Below are positions 20,998 through 33,735 of a stretch of 64,000 nucleotides of DNA, one piece after another (within the stretch, counting starts at the first letter, position 1; every line of letters starts with the position of its first letter). A program made the position numbers and the translations under genes. A model generated the notes under the pieces. The model was not told the DNA's origin and did not search any database. It was given only the letters and a program-made list of their open reading frames with translations. Source of the DNA: Escallonia rubra (Eukaryota > Streptophyta > Magnoliopsida > Escalloniales > Escalloniaceae); NCBI GenBank assembly GCA_033065855.1, contig JAVXUO010001893.1:1-64000 (forward strand). Reading direction: 5' to 3'.

Positions 20998-23176
20998 TGT
21001 CTATGATAATTACATCATAACCCTACTCGAATTACAAAGAAACTTTAATTACATAAACTTTAAAATGCATCCTTGCAAAAAAAATTTTAAAAAACATTCA
21101 ACATGGTACATCGAAAGTCTTAGCACCACAATATCTACAACCAAAAGCACGGTTGTTACCGTGTTGCATCTTTCTCTATGCCTTAGAGCAATTTCTCATT
21201 TCCCTTCCAAGAGGTTTCTCCTTGATTAATCTTATAAATTGAAACAACACAGATAAGGAATGAGTGTAAATCGCCGAGTAAAGACAACACGAGGAGTATC
21301 GTGTGCAAGTGATTCGGAAGTATCGGAGGAATAATGATTATCTCAATGATAACAATGAATCAATAATTTAATAATAATTTCAGCGTCAACATAAGTTGTC
21401 AAACAATCTTTTTCTTTCGTTAGACTGAACAACTTCAAGGCCCAACATAATAACATTATTGCCACCTCCTCATGGACAAAATGTGCTGATTAACTATGCA
21501 AGTGGACGCTAAATTATATTTGCAAAAGTAAACATTAATAAAATACAAGTAATTAAAATCATTGACATTGAATAAAGTCAATTGTAATGCAGACTAGACT
21601 CGATCAGACATGACAGAATTTAGCGTCATACCTCTTTTTTGCCATAGATCAATTTCATAGGCCATCCTCATTTTGATGTGCTAGTATACGGGGTGTTCAT
21701 CTCAGTCTCATGTAACTAGAAGAGACACCGTCATCAAGAAGGGAACTCATATAGAATGTTTGTCCCTAGCCGCGTTACAACTTAACAACAAGGCGGGCTT
21801 AGGAGAAACTTTACCAGAAGTCCTCAACAGCGTTCTTAAATAGGAGAAATATCAGTTGTTATTAATTGCCGACATTTCATAACAAGAGCACATCAGTCTC
21901 TGTATAACATCATCATTAGTGACAGATATGCTAATCGAATCAATTCTTAGCATAGAAGGAACCGCATTATCCTTACCTGATTGGCTTTTAGCCGAAGTAA
22001 CTCACAACCTCTCATCGCAACGAGCGGGATCACCAATCAAATAAGACCTTGCTCATCAGATTTTGTACCAACATATACACAAACTTTATTCTACCCCTTC
22101 ATATTTAATTGTTCATAGTATTTTAAGACGGCTAGTTATTCCGATCTAATAATCGGATCCTCAACCTGGCCTTATTAACGCATTACCAATATCAAACTCC
22201 CTAGCTTGAGGCGTACTAACATTCTCCCTCGATTTCTATCACTCTTGATGCTTAATTATATGCGCTCACAACAATTACAGCGCCGACATGGAAATTACCA
22301 AAATACCCTTCGCATGTAAAATTACCAAAAACACCTGTCATATCTAAATCACCAGAACATCCTTCTCCTACGTAAAACCATCAAAATACCCCTATCATGT
22401 GTAAATTTACCAAAACATCCCTTTTGTTAGGTAAAATTATCAAAGCCCCCCTTTCAAAAAAAATTACCAAAATACCCCTGGTGGCTATAACACCGTGAAT
22501 ACCCCAAAACCGCTTTAAAACAACTTTATATATGCACTACACAAATTTTTGGACCGAAAAGTCCTTCGGGGAAATTATCAAAATGCCCACGGACGGATAA
22601 CCGAACGAGTGCCTAACAACGATTATCGGTAAAATTGCTATCGGTTTCAAAATGCCCCGAAACTCTAGGCACTGATGTATCACAATACTTTAGGGCACTC
22701 AAAATTTCTAAGCAAAACTACATTGATGTGCTACTTTAAATAAGCCGTGAATTCTTTTCTGCAACAAAATCAGTTAACACCCTTCATGAACACGGGAAAA
22801 TCCCAAACTTTCCGACATTGTAGATTTTTCAAAAATAACTAGGGTTTCTTTTTTCGCACTTGGCCTAAAATGTGCTCAGAAATGCCTTTTAAACATCAAT
22901 TATTGTACCCTTGTAATAAATAAGGTCTTTTAACAACACTTCAAAACCGTAAAAACCCTAATTTAATCCACTGTTCACCCTATACTTCTTCGTCTCGGCA
23001 GCCCCCTCTTACCAGTTGAAATACATACAACCACTAACATAAGACACACACTTTCACTTCCCTTTTTCTTGCACGCTTGCGCGCGCGCGCACACACACAC
23101 ACACTGTAGCACACACTGTAGCAGGGTATTATAAGGCCAATCAGAAATCACCCCATATCCGATGTCGGATATCACA
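20998..23176 (-). repeat. left LTR (3' LTR) of the non-coding element
   Basis: Ends GGATATCACA at 23176, next to a polypurine-like tract on the minus strand. It contains ~30-bp degenerate repeats of AAATTACCAAAATACCCC (22290-22480) and a (GC)n(AC)n microsatellite (23081-23104). The start at 20998 (TGTCTATG) is tentative. Confidence 0.5.
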
Positions 23177-24514
23177 ATCTCTCCACCTTATGTGTAGCGT
23201 TGTCGCTAAGGCTCGATCATACACAACCCATAGTCTTCCTCTCTAGCTGATGTGGCATACACCTAGCTCACCCTTCTTTGCCCTCCTTCATTTCCCCTAA
23301 CCATCGACGACCCAACTGGAAAGCCTTGCCCGAGCCTTCAAGAGTCAGCTCTGATACCATTTTTGTCACGACCCAAACCCACGGTTGGGCCTGTAAGCTA
23401 CATCTTTTACAAGCTACAAGCCTATTAGACTTTTACCCAGGGCTCTACCAAGCCTTACTCACTAAAATTAAGACGAATGCAACGGAATTAAAACTTTTAC
23501 AACTTCAAATGCATTTTTAAATTTCAAAATTTCAGTACAACACTTATGCTAGGACTCTTCATAACTCCGAATAGTCAATTCATTTCAATCCATAATAAAA
23601 TAACACCTATGATACAACTCACGATCAACTAATGTAGTCCCCAAAAGTCCACAGAGTTTCTCCATAAAATCCCAAGCCCTCGCTCGTCACCCATACCTTA
23701 TTTTTCAAACCTGAAATGATAAGTTAGGGGTGTGCTTTCACGTGCTCAATAAGTAACCAAGGAACAAACTAGGTGGATTATAGCATGTCAAAAATAACTC
23801 ATTTAACCAAAATAGAACTTTATAGACAAATAATATTTGAAAGCAATAAAAAGAAATTTATATAACAAAGCACAATAAAGTAAACGTAAAATGGCTCTGA
23901 GGGCATTAAAGTCACTTAGCATGAAAACATCATCATAAAATACTTTCAACCCAACATCAGCTCAACAGTATACTGCTATCAGCGCTTGGTCCCACCAACT
24001 TGGACCCGAAATCACACCTCGGGATAATTATCATTATAGAAACAGGGGCGACTACGAGCAACAGTAATGTGCTTCAACATTCCGTCCAGTTGACAAGGAT
24101 CCAAAATCTAACTTTCTCCCGTTGGATATGGGGCACAACAACTGAATAAGCAAAAACCACCTTTTTTTGTTTATCGTAAACACCATCACTTAACTATTGA
24201 TGCCGGGGCAAGTATCATGAGAATGGCGCGCAGGCATGGAAACAAAAGTAGCGGAGACAATACTTGGTGCCAGGGCACGTATCATGAGAATGACGCACGG
24301 GCACGGCGACGAACGTCGTGGAGACGGCGCAGGGCACGCGTCGGGTGTTTCGAAGATGGGATGTGAGTTGAGTGTGCATGTGATAACAAAATAATGAATA
24401 CAACATGTAGGAATGACAAAGTTGGGAGTTATGGTATGCGGTCATCGGTGACGGGTCATTCGGTGGTAGCGCGCGACTTTGGGCGATGGGCATCGCAGGA
24501 GTGGTGTGCGGTCA

Positions 24515-24765
24515 CGGACGACGGACATCACGAGGTTGATGCCCGATGGATGTCGTGAGGTTGATGCACGACGGACGTCACGAGGTTGATGTACGAGGGA
24601 CGTCGAGAGGTTGATGTATGAACGGACGTCGGGAGGTTGATGTGCGACGGACGTCGGGAGGTTGATGTACAACAGACGTTGGGAGGTTGATGTACGAACG
24701 GATGTCAGGAGGTTGATGTATGACGGACGTCAGGAGTTTGATGTATGAACGGACGTAAACATCGC
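24515..24765. repeat. minisatellite, ~28-bp unit
   Basis: About nine degenerate copies of CGGACGTCGGGAGGTTGATG followed by TACGAA or similar. The frames across it are translations of the repeat, not genes. Confidence 0.85.
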
Positions 24766-24794
24766 GGAAGTGCAAAGACTCGAGAAAACAAGTG

Positions 24795-25740
24795 CGCGCG
24801 GGAGGGCCAAGGCCACCACCCCTGGGGAGGCCGAGGCCGACTACTTGCGGAGGCTGAGGCCGACCCTAGGGGGTGGCCAAGGCCAATGGCCAACTCCCAT
24901 GAAGGGAGGCCAAGGCCACTCCCCCCTTTGGTGAACTTTGGGCGCGCCGACGGTAGATGTTTTGATGAGCAAAGGCAAATCTGGAAGTTGATTTACGACG
25001 AGCGTGTCGATTTGAATCGTACCCATGTGACGAATAAGGTGCCAAGATTACGTACAAAGCATACGAAGAGAAAAAAGTGTGAAAAGGGGTATGAAGGAAA
25101 TGGGTGAACCATTGGGGGAAAATGGCCGAGGCCAACCCCTCCTGGAGGCCGAGCCCGAGCCCGTAGGCATGGGGAAGGCCGAGGCCGAGCCCCTGGGGTT
25201 GGCCAAGGCCAAATGGCCAACTTCCATTTTCGGAGCCCAATGCCACTTCTCCTTTTGCAAACTTTGGGCGCATCGTCGGTAGGTGTTTTGATGAGCAATG
25301 ACAAATACGGAAGTTGCGTTACGATGAGTGTGCTACCAAGAATTGTACCCACATGATGAAAAAGCTGCCACAGTCACGTATGAAACGTACGAAGTGAAAA
25401 AAGTGTGAAAAGGGGTATGCGGGAAAGGGGTGAACCACCGGGGGAAAATGGCCGAGGCCAACCCCTCCTGGAGGCCGAGGCCGACCCCCTAGGCATGGGG
25501 AAGGCTGAGGCCGACCCCCTGGGGTTGGCCAAGGCCAAATGGCCAACTTCCATTTTCGGAGCCCAAGGCCACTTCTTCTTTTGCGAACTTCGGGCGCGCC
25601 GTCGGTCGACATTTTTGGTGAAAAGGTGTTTGGGTGGTCTCGGCGTGACGATCGCGCTAGCGTGAGTGACGTCAACATGAAATACATCGTGCCTAAGTCG
25701 CGCATAAGGCGCACGGAGCGAAAAACGCACGTGACTTGAG
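24795..25740. repeat. GC-rich tandem array, 326-bp unit, about three copies
   Basis: The block AATGGCCGAGGCC starts at 25121 and again at 25447, giving a 326-bp period, with a diverged copy before it from ~24795. Each unit has dense GGCCGAGGCC / GGCCAAGGCC motifs, then TTTTCGGAGCCCAAG..., GGGCGCGCCG and GTGAAAAGGGGTATG. The composition is unlike the surrounding AT-rich DNA. Long frames on both strands are by-products of the array. Confidence 0.85.
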
Positions 25741-26335
25741 CGTGCGCGCGCTGATCGGTTCGATGCGTTGGAAAAATGCACGTTGTATCTGTCGACGTGT
25801 TTGCGTGAAGCAGGACCCCTAGTGGGCCCTTGGGTACGACCAGAATAGGTTGGGAACAAAACTTTACCACAAGTCCTCAACAATATTCTTAAACAGGAGA
25901 GATATAAGACCTTACTCGTCAGATACCATTCAAACATATACACACACTTTTATTCTACCATTTTCCATTTAACCGTTCATAGTGTCATACGACGACTAAT
26001 TATTCCGATCCGATAACCAGATCCTTAACCTAACCTTATTAACGCATTAGCAATATTAAACTCCCTAGCTTGGGGCATACTAACATCCTTCCTTCATTCC
26101 CATTTCTCTTGACGCTTAGCTACACGCGTTCACAAAAATTCAGTGCCAGCATGAAAAATTACCAAAATACCCCTTTGTTATGTTAAATTATCAAAAACAC
26201 CCATCATATCTAAATCATCAGAACATCCTTCTTGTAAGTAAATCCATAAAAATATCCCTATCATTTGTGAATTTACCAAAACATCCCTCTCGTAGGTAAA
26301 ATTACCAAAGCACCCCCTACCACCTTTTGTTATCA

Positions 26336-26761
26336 AAAGTGTTGGTCATACTTAAAAAATGACACCACTAGTAGGGTACTCTCTTCTTCAACTCTGGACA
26401 CCTTCTATCCAAAGTCAACTTCTCATATATTGTGCTTATTCCCTAAGGAAATTCTCCTCAATATCCTTCAGTTTTTTGGCCTATTAGCTTATGCAACACT
26501 ATATACAAACTTATCTCTAAAGTACTAGACAATCAACTTCTATGCACCCTATTGTCCCTCATGTCTCCTTAGCAAAGTGCCTTCGAAAAGGGTATAGCAA
26601 TAGTTGATAACATAGTCATCGCACAAGAGCTGACTACTTTTATTCCACTAAAAGTCAGGCAACCTGGGTATCGCTCCAATTAAGATAGACATTAGTAAAG
26701 CTTTCGATTGAATAAGATGGGATTTCATCGATGTTGTTCTCACAAAACTCAGGTTCCCTTC
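26336..26761 (+). pseudogene. second LINE, part 2 (reverse transcriptase)
   Basis: Frames give GIAIVDNIVIAQELTTF and PIKIDISKAFDW-IRWDFIDVV, the RT region that precedes the catalytic motif. It is cut at 26761 by an LTR retrotransposon and resumes at 32245. Confidence 0.75.
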
Positions 26762-27917
26762 TGAAACCAATAAAACAACCCCAGAGGGGGGTGAATAGGG
26801 TTTTTAAAAATTAATGGGGAATTTAAACTAAGCACTATCAGGAATCTCAATCAAATCAAGTAATACTTAAATGAAGATGCTAACTACACAATCTCAAGCA
26901 ATTATAGAGTAATAAGTAAAAAGATTATGTTAGAGACACTTGACAAGGATATTTAAATGGTTCAGCTTGAACTATTCTCAAGCCTACATCCATCTCTTCA
27001 AGGAAGTCCCTTGCAAGAACACTAGAATCCACTAGCAACAGTTTTCTTTCATGTCAAAATCAAAACCCTTACAACATTTGGTGATATCCCCATACGAAGT
27101 AAAGGCCTTGGATCCACAAAGCTCACCTAAGACTTGACAAACACAAGCTTTGATCACAATCCTTTTACAAAGATCAATTGTGTACAAAGAAATCTCCTTG
27201 AAAGGAAATGAGTACAAATAAAGCTCTAGTACAATAGAGAGATAAGAGAATTGATGAATTGAAGAATGATCACTCTCAATCAAAGAATTGCTCACAAAGA
27301 TGCTCTCTTTAATGATGTAAAATCATGAAGATGAAGAAAGAAAAATTTAATCTATGAGCCTTGATGTTTTTCTAATGAATGTAAGCTTAGAATGTGGTTT
27401 CCATAGTGTATGATGAAGCCCCAAATCATTTTTATAGGGAGCAAATGAAATATAGCTGTTATAGGCATTATATGAGCAAAACTGCCATTGTAGTCGACTG
27501 TATTCCCAATGCAGTTGACTGGTTTCCTCTAAACTAGCCGTTGGGGTCTTCTCTTTGAAAATGATTGAACTGAATTTTGACCCATGCAGTTGACTGTATT
27601 GCAATGCAGTCGACTGTATTATCCTACTGCCTATCGGCTGCCTCACAGAACCCCCTTTCTTATTTTGGACATAACTTTTTCTATAAAAATCGAATTGAGG
27701 TACCATTTTTTATGTTGGAAAGCTAATGAAAAGTTTATCAAAATATGAAATGTTTAGCACCAAAAACAGTTTTGAGAAAATCTGAGTAAGCAGTTCATTC
27801 ATTTTTAAGAACCACACTTGTGTGAATGATTATGAACTCACATGCAATGCACAAGGTGTCCTAAGGTCATTTTAGGTCATAATATTTAATCCAAGCATTA
27901 AACCAAGACTAGTTACA
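26762..27917 (-). repeat. LTR (3' LTR) of the gag-only Copia
   Basis: TG...CA ends and near-collinear with 31081-32244. It contains a cluster of CAGTCGACTGTATT / GCAATGCAGT motifs (27490-27630). Confidence 0.85.
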
Positions 27918-29322
27918 TAATAGCAAAGATAAAGCATAATCGATAATAACTTAGCCTATGCATTCTTTCTTGCTCTTTGACATTGGACTTGATGAAGCTT
28001 TCATAGCATGTCCACTATAGTTTTACGCTTCTTTGTCTTTAATCCATCTATCCAACTTCTCAGATGTGTCTTCATGAATGTGTATGTGCATACTTACTAA
28101 GAATCCACTTAAAGCACCCGTTAAAACATAATCAATGTTTAGTTATCATCAAAACAAGATGTAAGCCTAGGTTATCCAATTACAGGGCTAACAATCTTCC
28201 CTTTTTCATGATGACAAACATTGATTATATATAAGGTATGATGTATCATATGATAGTCAATTAAGCACAAAAATCTCACCTAGAATATTCAGTCATTTCT
28301 AGTGTACTCAAGATATGTCAATTTATCTCATATAGCAATTAAGCTCATAGTTAGCTTCCTCTAGTTAAAACAAGATATGATCTTCCTCTAATGTTCTCTC
28401 AAAACACATAATCACATTGCATATAGAATCAAGATTATTTCTTCCTCTTTGTCATCAACAAAAAGACAAGGGTATGCATGTGTGAAGAGATAGTTATAAG
28501 CAAGATAATGGTGTGAAGTGTATATAACTCACGAACTCATACGGATGACATCAATAGTTCCTTCATGATCCATAGAAAGATCTGCAATGTAGCTCAATAA
28601 TCTCGTTTCCTTCATGCATTTTTCAAGAGTAACAAGATAGTATGTGATTCAAGCATGTAAGTTTCCCTATCAAGTTACCATATGTATATTTCATCTTAAT
28701 GTATGCTCCCTCTTAGAAAATCCCAAGAATACCCAACAAAAATAACTAAATGTCTAATCGAGTCATGCTCTCTTTTTAGCATTACCAAAAGGGGTGTGTG
28801 TAAGAATGGCAACTTGAAACACTAAGATGACATAATCTCCACATGGAATTTTCACAACGCGAATAATGGTCATCAATAATTAATGTTTCCAATATAAGTG
28901 CAAGAGGACCATTCGTCGTCATCTAAATCCTACAGGTATCCAAGATTATAACATAGAGAAGTAAACAATCAAGGACTCACAATTTAGACCGTGTTCGCAT
29001 GAATTCTCAACAAGCAAGTTTTTCTTTAAACATTTGACAATTTAAGCATACTTGATGAAATATAAGTTTAGCACATAGCATAATGTTGAGAAGATCGTTA
29101 AGTTTCACCCTCTTGTTGAATTACCAAGGAATTGAGCTAATGAGCGATCATTCTTGAAGTCCGTTTTCTTTGAGAAGCTTTGAGGCTCTCCTCATTTGAA
29201 GTAGCATGTCCAATCTTGGAATGCTTACTCCCCCTTAAGATTTATCTTGTTGCTCTCTTTTTCAAAATTTTCTTGGAGCCTTCTCCTTGTTGCTATTTAC
29301 CTTTGTTTTGAACAACCTACAA
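27918..29322. other. non-coding internal region of the gag-only Copia
   Basis: AT-rich sequence occupying the place where pol should be. No protease, integrase, RT or RNase H motif is seen in any frame. Confidence 0.6.
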
Positions 29323-30972
29323 TCACAATTTAGGTCTAATTTTTGGTACCCACATTTTCTTAGGTCCATAAGTGTTAGTCTTAGCAACATTAAGAAACTC
29401 TTTAACAACCCACATTTTCTTTACACCTCTAACATAAATTTTTTTAAAAGGACAATAACTAGTCGTGCACCAACCACAATGTGTAAATGATGTGCAATAG
29501 TTCTTAGGTTGTCTTGTACGAACATTCAATCTAGCTTGTTGCTTAAAAACTTTAAGAGGCAAGGTGGAAGGATCTAATCTAACACCGCCTTTGTTTAGGC
29601 CAATTCTTTGGTGTCCAAGCATGACATCCAAGTTGTTTTTACCATGAAAAAAATTTTCAAAACATTTTTTCAAATCACAAATCTCAAGCTTTAAAATTTC
29701 ATTTTGTTTTTCTAAAATCGAAGTATCACAAGAGATTTGTTTTGTGCTAGGAATGCTCACAATCAATTCAACCAAATCATTATTCATATGTTCTACATAT
29801 AAATGGTTAGATATGCATTCATTCTTGGCATGCAACTCATTATTTTCACTTTTTAAGTCATCTAGCTCTTTTGAAATCGCATGCACTTGTTTTTTCAAAG
29901 CACAATTTTTCTTGACTAATTTTATGTATTCTTCATATAGAAGAGCATAAGCATCACAAATATCATCATTGGAGCAATTGCTATCACTATCAGTATCACT
30001 ATATGAAGAATTTACCTCATCATCTTTTTGAGCCATGAAGCATAGATTTGCATCTCTATCATCGAAATGACTACCTTCATCTCTATTTGAGTCATTATCA
30101 CTACAAATGATGGCTTCGATTGATGTCTTTATGGAGTGCTTCTTTCTTGACTCTTTCTTCTTCTTATTCTCTCATGAGATAGTCTCTATACTTGAATCAT
30201 TTTTTCTCTTGTGTGAGTTTTCAACTTTCTTAATTTTGAGAAACTCATTGAATTCCTTTGCAAGTATGTCCATCTCTTTGTTATTCAAGTCTTTTTCCTC
30301 TTCACTTGAAGATTGATCCATCATTGATGAAGCTTTAAGATCAATACACTTCTTCTTCTTCTTTGGACCTTTTTGTTCGGATGATTCGAGTTGTATTTCA
30401 TAGATCATCAAGGAGCAAATTAATTCATCCAACGAGAAGGTATTGAGATCCTTTGATTCTTGAAGTGCGGTGATTTTTGCATCCCATTCTCTAGGTAATG
30501 AACTAATTACTTTTTTCACAAGATCCCCGTTAGAGAAATCTTTTCCTAATTGTTACGAAGTATTAACAATTTTAGTGAAACGAAAGTTCATTTCCGTAAT
30601 GGATTCATCGAAAAACATTTGAAAGAGTTCATATTCTCTGTGCCACAAATTCATCTTTGAATATTTTAGAAGAGAGGTCCATTCAAGAGTGACTTGAAGT
30701 GTATCCCACATACTCTTAGTCGAATCACACATAGTAACTCGATTGACTTCATTTGTGTTTAGAGCATAAGCAAGACAATTCTTCGCTTTAGAATTCATGC
30801 AAAGCATATTTGTATCGTAGTCACTACATTTGGATTTTTCCTTTGGCACAAGCTTATCCCTAATCAACTTGGTGGGAACGTAAGGGTCATCTTCAGTAAT
30901 TCCCCACATTTCAAAGTCTAAAGACTCTAAGAATACTCTTATCTTAAATTTCCATGTACCATGAAGACACAT
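29323..30972 (-). pseudogene. Copia gag, three frame blocks
   Basis: The 30553-30972 block (WKFKIRVFLESLDFEMWGI, then DDPYVPTKLIRDKLVPKE) and the 30172-30519 block (VISSLPREWDAKITALQES, then DLNTFSLDELICSLMIYE) are the UBN2-type gag of plant Copia elements. A stop near 30552 separates them. The third block (29323-30036) begins MAQKDDEVNSSYSDTDSD, has a coiled-coil-like stretch, and ends with HCGWCTTSYCP and YGPKKMWVPK, which in complete elements leads into protease. No zinc knuckle of standard form is visible. Confidence 0.8.
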
Positions 30973-31080
30973 AAAAAAGGGGAGGTCTAGTAGAACTCCC
31001 CTGAAGACTAGAAAATCCCATGATCTTTTAACTCTTTAGGTGTTAACCAAAAAATCAAGAGCCGAAACTCTGATACCACT

Positions 31081-32244
31081 TGAAACCAATAAAACAACCC
31101 TAGATGGGGGTGAATAGGATTTTTGAAAATTAATGGGAAATTTAAACTAAGCACTATCTCGAATCTCAATCAAACCAAGTAATATTTCAATGAAGATGCT
31201 AACTACACAATCTCATGTAATTATAGAGCAATAAGTAAATAGATTGTGTTAGAGATACTTGACAAGGAGATTTAAATGGTTTGACTTTAATTACTCTCAA
31301 GCCTACATCCACCTCTTCAAGGAAGTTCTTTGCAAGAGCACTAGAATCTACTAGAAATAATCTTCTTCCGGGTCAAGATCAAAACCCTTACAACACTTGG
31401 TGATATCTACATACCAAGCACAAGCCTTGAATCCACAAAGCTCACCCAAGACTTGACAAACCAAGCCTTGATATAATCTTTTTACAAAGATGAATTGTGT
31501 ACAAAGAAATCCTCTTGAAAGAAAAGGAGTACAAATGAAGCTCTAGTACAATAGAAAGATGAGAGAATTGTTGAATTGAAGAATGCTCACTCTCAATCAA
31601 AGAATTACTCACAAAGATGCTTTCTTTAATGATGTAAAATCATGAAGATGAAGAGAGAAAAATTTAATCTACGAGCCTTGATTTCTTCTAATAAATGTAA
31701 GCTTAGAATGTGGTTTCCATAGTATATGATGAAACCCAAAATCATTTATCAAGGGAGCAAATGAAATATAGCCATTATAGGCATTATATGAGCAAAACTG
31801 TCATTACAGTCGACTGTATTCGCAATGCAGTCGACTGTGTTCCTTCTAAACTAGCCGTTGGGGTCTTGTCCTCGAAAATAGCTGTTGAAACTGAATTTTG
31901 ACCAATACAGTTGACTGTATTGCAATGCAGTCGACTATATTACCCTACTGCCTATCGGCTGCCTCACAGAACTCCTTTACTTTTTTTGGACATAACTTTT
32001 TCTAGAAAAATTGAATTGAGGTTTCGTTTTTTGTGTTGGAAATCTAATGAAAAGTTTTATCAAAATATGAAAAGTTTAGCACCAAAAACAATTTTGAGAG
32101 AATCTGAGTAGGCTCCGAAGTTCACTCATTTTTAAGAACCACCCTTGTGTGAATGGTTATGAACTCACGTGCAATGCACAAGGTGTCGTAAGGTCATTTT
32201 AGGTCATAGTCATCAATCTAAGCATCAAACCAAGACTAGTTACA
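31081..32244 (-). repeat. LTR (5' LTR) of the gag-only Copia
   Basis: Pair of 26762-27917, bordered by the primer binding site at 31062-31080. It carries the same CAGTCGACTG cluster (31805-31945). Confidence 0.85.
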
Positions 32245-33464
32245 TGTACTCTGGATCACATTGACCATGCAGTGTGTAAGGATAGTCTCATATGCAATCT
32301 TGATCAGCGAGTCTCTATCTAAAAGAATCCATCCTTCTTGTGGCATTAGAAAGGTGATCCTTTACCATACCTTTCATATGTACTCTGTTTTGAGGCCATT
32401 CTGTAGCTCTAATCAAACCAGAAGAGCTAAAGGTATTTGCGGAATCAAGATCTATGTTTGTGCTCACCCAATCAGCCATCTCATGGTCGCATGTGACGCC
32501 ACTCTTTTTTCAGATGAATCTTCTATATGGTGAAAAGCTAAAAATAATCCTAGACAGATACCGCTGAACTTCTAGACAACTCATCAATTTTAAGAAATCA
32601 TCACTGGTTTGTAGCCAGAATATTGATCCCTTTATGATAGCACACGTCTCTTCTTACTTCAATCTACACGCGGCTAAGACTTTTGGACAATATCTTGGCA
32701 CCTCTTTAGATGTGATCACCAATCAAAAAGCTTTCTTCCAATCTCTTATTTCCAAGGTTCAATCTCGTTGCTCTGACCAGAAAAGCCACCTCCTTAAGAA
32801 AACCATAACATACAACGGTAATCGTTTTGGTCCTTTATGGATTACTTATGTACCATATGCAATCTTTTTTATTTCTTATACGTGTGTGTTAAAAGCTAAA
32901 TATAATTTTTACTCATTTTTTTTTTGTCAGGACACATACCTAAAATATAGAACTTTCATCCGTCAATTGGTTCACCCACTATGGACCCAAAAAAAAAAAA
33001 AAAAGGGTTCTTGGCTTTTGGGATATTAAATCAATTAATTTATCTCTGTTAGATAAAACTAACTTGAAAATCTTGCATTAGTCTGAAGGTGTAGAATGTT
33101 CACCGCCAAATACTGCAGATTAAATCATTTCTTGTGCGTCACCAAACCTACCACCTCATCTTGAACTTGGCGAGGGATCCACACGGGCACTTAATAGTCT
33201 TATTCAAGGATTGATGTGGAAATTTGGTGGCAGAAAATCTATAGACATATAGAAAGATCATTAGATACCCGAACACTCTCTAACACCTCTACTTCACTAT
33301 AAACCTTATGGTCACGTACGAAGAAAGGTCTTCGATTTAATTCAAACATGCGTTTGGGATGATATGGCACTCAACTCCATCTTCCCTAGATACATTTATG
33401 ACCAAATCAAAGAAATTTGCATCTCATTTGTCAGATTTCAAGATAAACCTGTATGGGCTCCGAA
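32245..33464 (+). pseudogene. second LINE, part 3 (RT end and downstream)
   Basis: It resumes as LWITLTMQCVRIVSYAILI, then HPSCGIRK, GIKIYVCAHPISHLM and VACDATLFS, where the RT catalytic motif should be FADD. Further on come FGQYLGTSLDVI and SEGVECSPPNTAD, standard L1 ORF2 order, ending VWAPN at a microsatellite. Read with parts 1 and 2 it is one LINE split by two LTR insertions. Many stops are present. Confidence 0.8.
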
Positions 33465-33573
33465 TGACAGACACACACAAACACACAAATGCACATACAC
33501 AGACATATACACATCCACCCACCCATCCATACCCCACCCACCCACCTACCCACACCCACACCCACACCCACCC

Positions 33574-33617
<44 letters not shown>

Positions 33618-33735
33618 CATGCACATGGCACATAGAGACAAACACAAACAAACACAAATGCGGACGCGCGTGCACAGCCATACATACAAACACTACAGTC
33701 ACGACCCCCCTTTCCCTCTCACGCACATAGACACT
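33465..33735. repeat. compound microsatellite (CA-rich, CCCACA, GA)
   Basis: ACACACAAACACAC, then CCCACCCACCTACCC, then about 15 GA units at 33583-33614. It truncates the LINE. The open frames on both strands are low-complexity. Confidence 0.9.

Larger units (their letters stand above)
20998..26335 (-). mobile_element. non-autonomous LTR element with very large LTRs and almost no internal region
   Basis: Reading the minus strand: right LTR (23364-26335), then ATGGTATCAGAGCTGA, a primer binding site matching initiator Met-tRNA (23345-23360), a 187-bp internal stretch, a purine-rich TAAGGTGGAGAGAT, then the left LTR beginning TGTGATATCC at 23176. The LTRs share two regions clearly: ~21830-22480 with 25850-26330 (AACGCATTA-CAATAT-AAACTCCCTAGCTTG and the repeated AAATTACCAAAATACCCC unit). 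Their outer ends are diverged or truncated. No coding sequence is present. It sits inside LINE ORF2, whose two sides are at 20990 and 26336. Confidence 0.55.
23364..26335 (-). repeat. right LTR (5' LTR) of the non-coding element, with GC-rich insert
   Basis: Begins TGTCACGACCC, a start common to plant LTR elements, three bases from the primer binding site. The ~1.3-kb GC-rich tandem array (24515-25740) has no counterpart in the left LTR. The far end lacks the expected ATATCACA terminus, so it is truncated where LINE sequence resumes. Confidence 0.5.
26762..32244 (-). mobile_element. gag-only Copia-type LTR retrotransposon, minus strand
   Basis: The LTRs are 26762-27917 (1,156 bp) and 31081-32244 (1,164 bp), both TGAAACCAATAAAAC...CTAGTTACA. 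On the minus strand AGTGGTATCAGAGTTTCGG (31062-31080) next to the right LTR is an exact initiator Met-tRNA primer binding site. The internal region holds gag sequence (29323-30972) but no protease, integrase or RT. The stretch 27918-29322 is non-coding. No 5-bp target duplication is evident (flanks CCTTC and TGTAC). The element lies within LINE RT sequence. Confidence 0.85.

Noticed and set aside
24515-24765. Regular repeats as a CRISPR array
   Set aside because: Plant nuclear DNA, degenerate head-to-tail units with no unique spacers: a minisatellite.
24215-25943. Many long frames on both strands
   Set aside because: They are read through GC-rich tandem repeats; the peptides simply repeat with the DNA unit.
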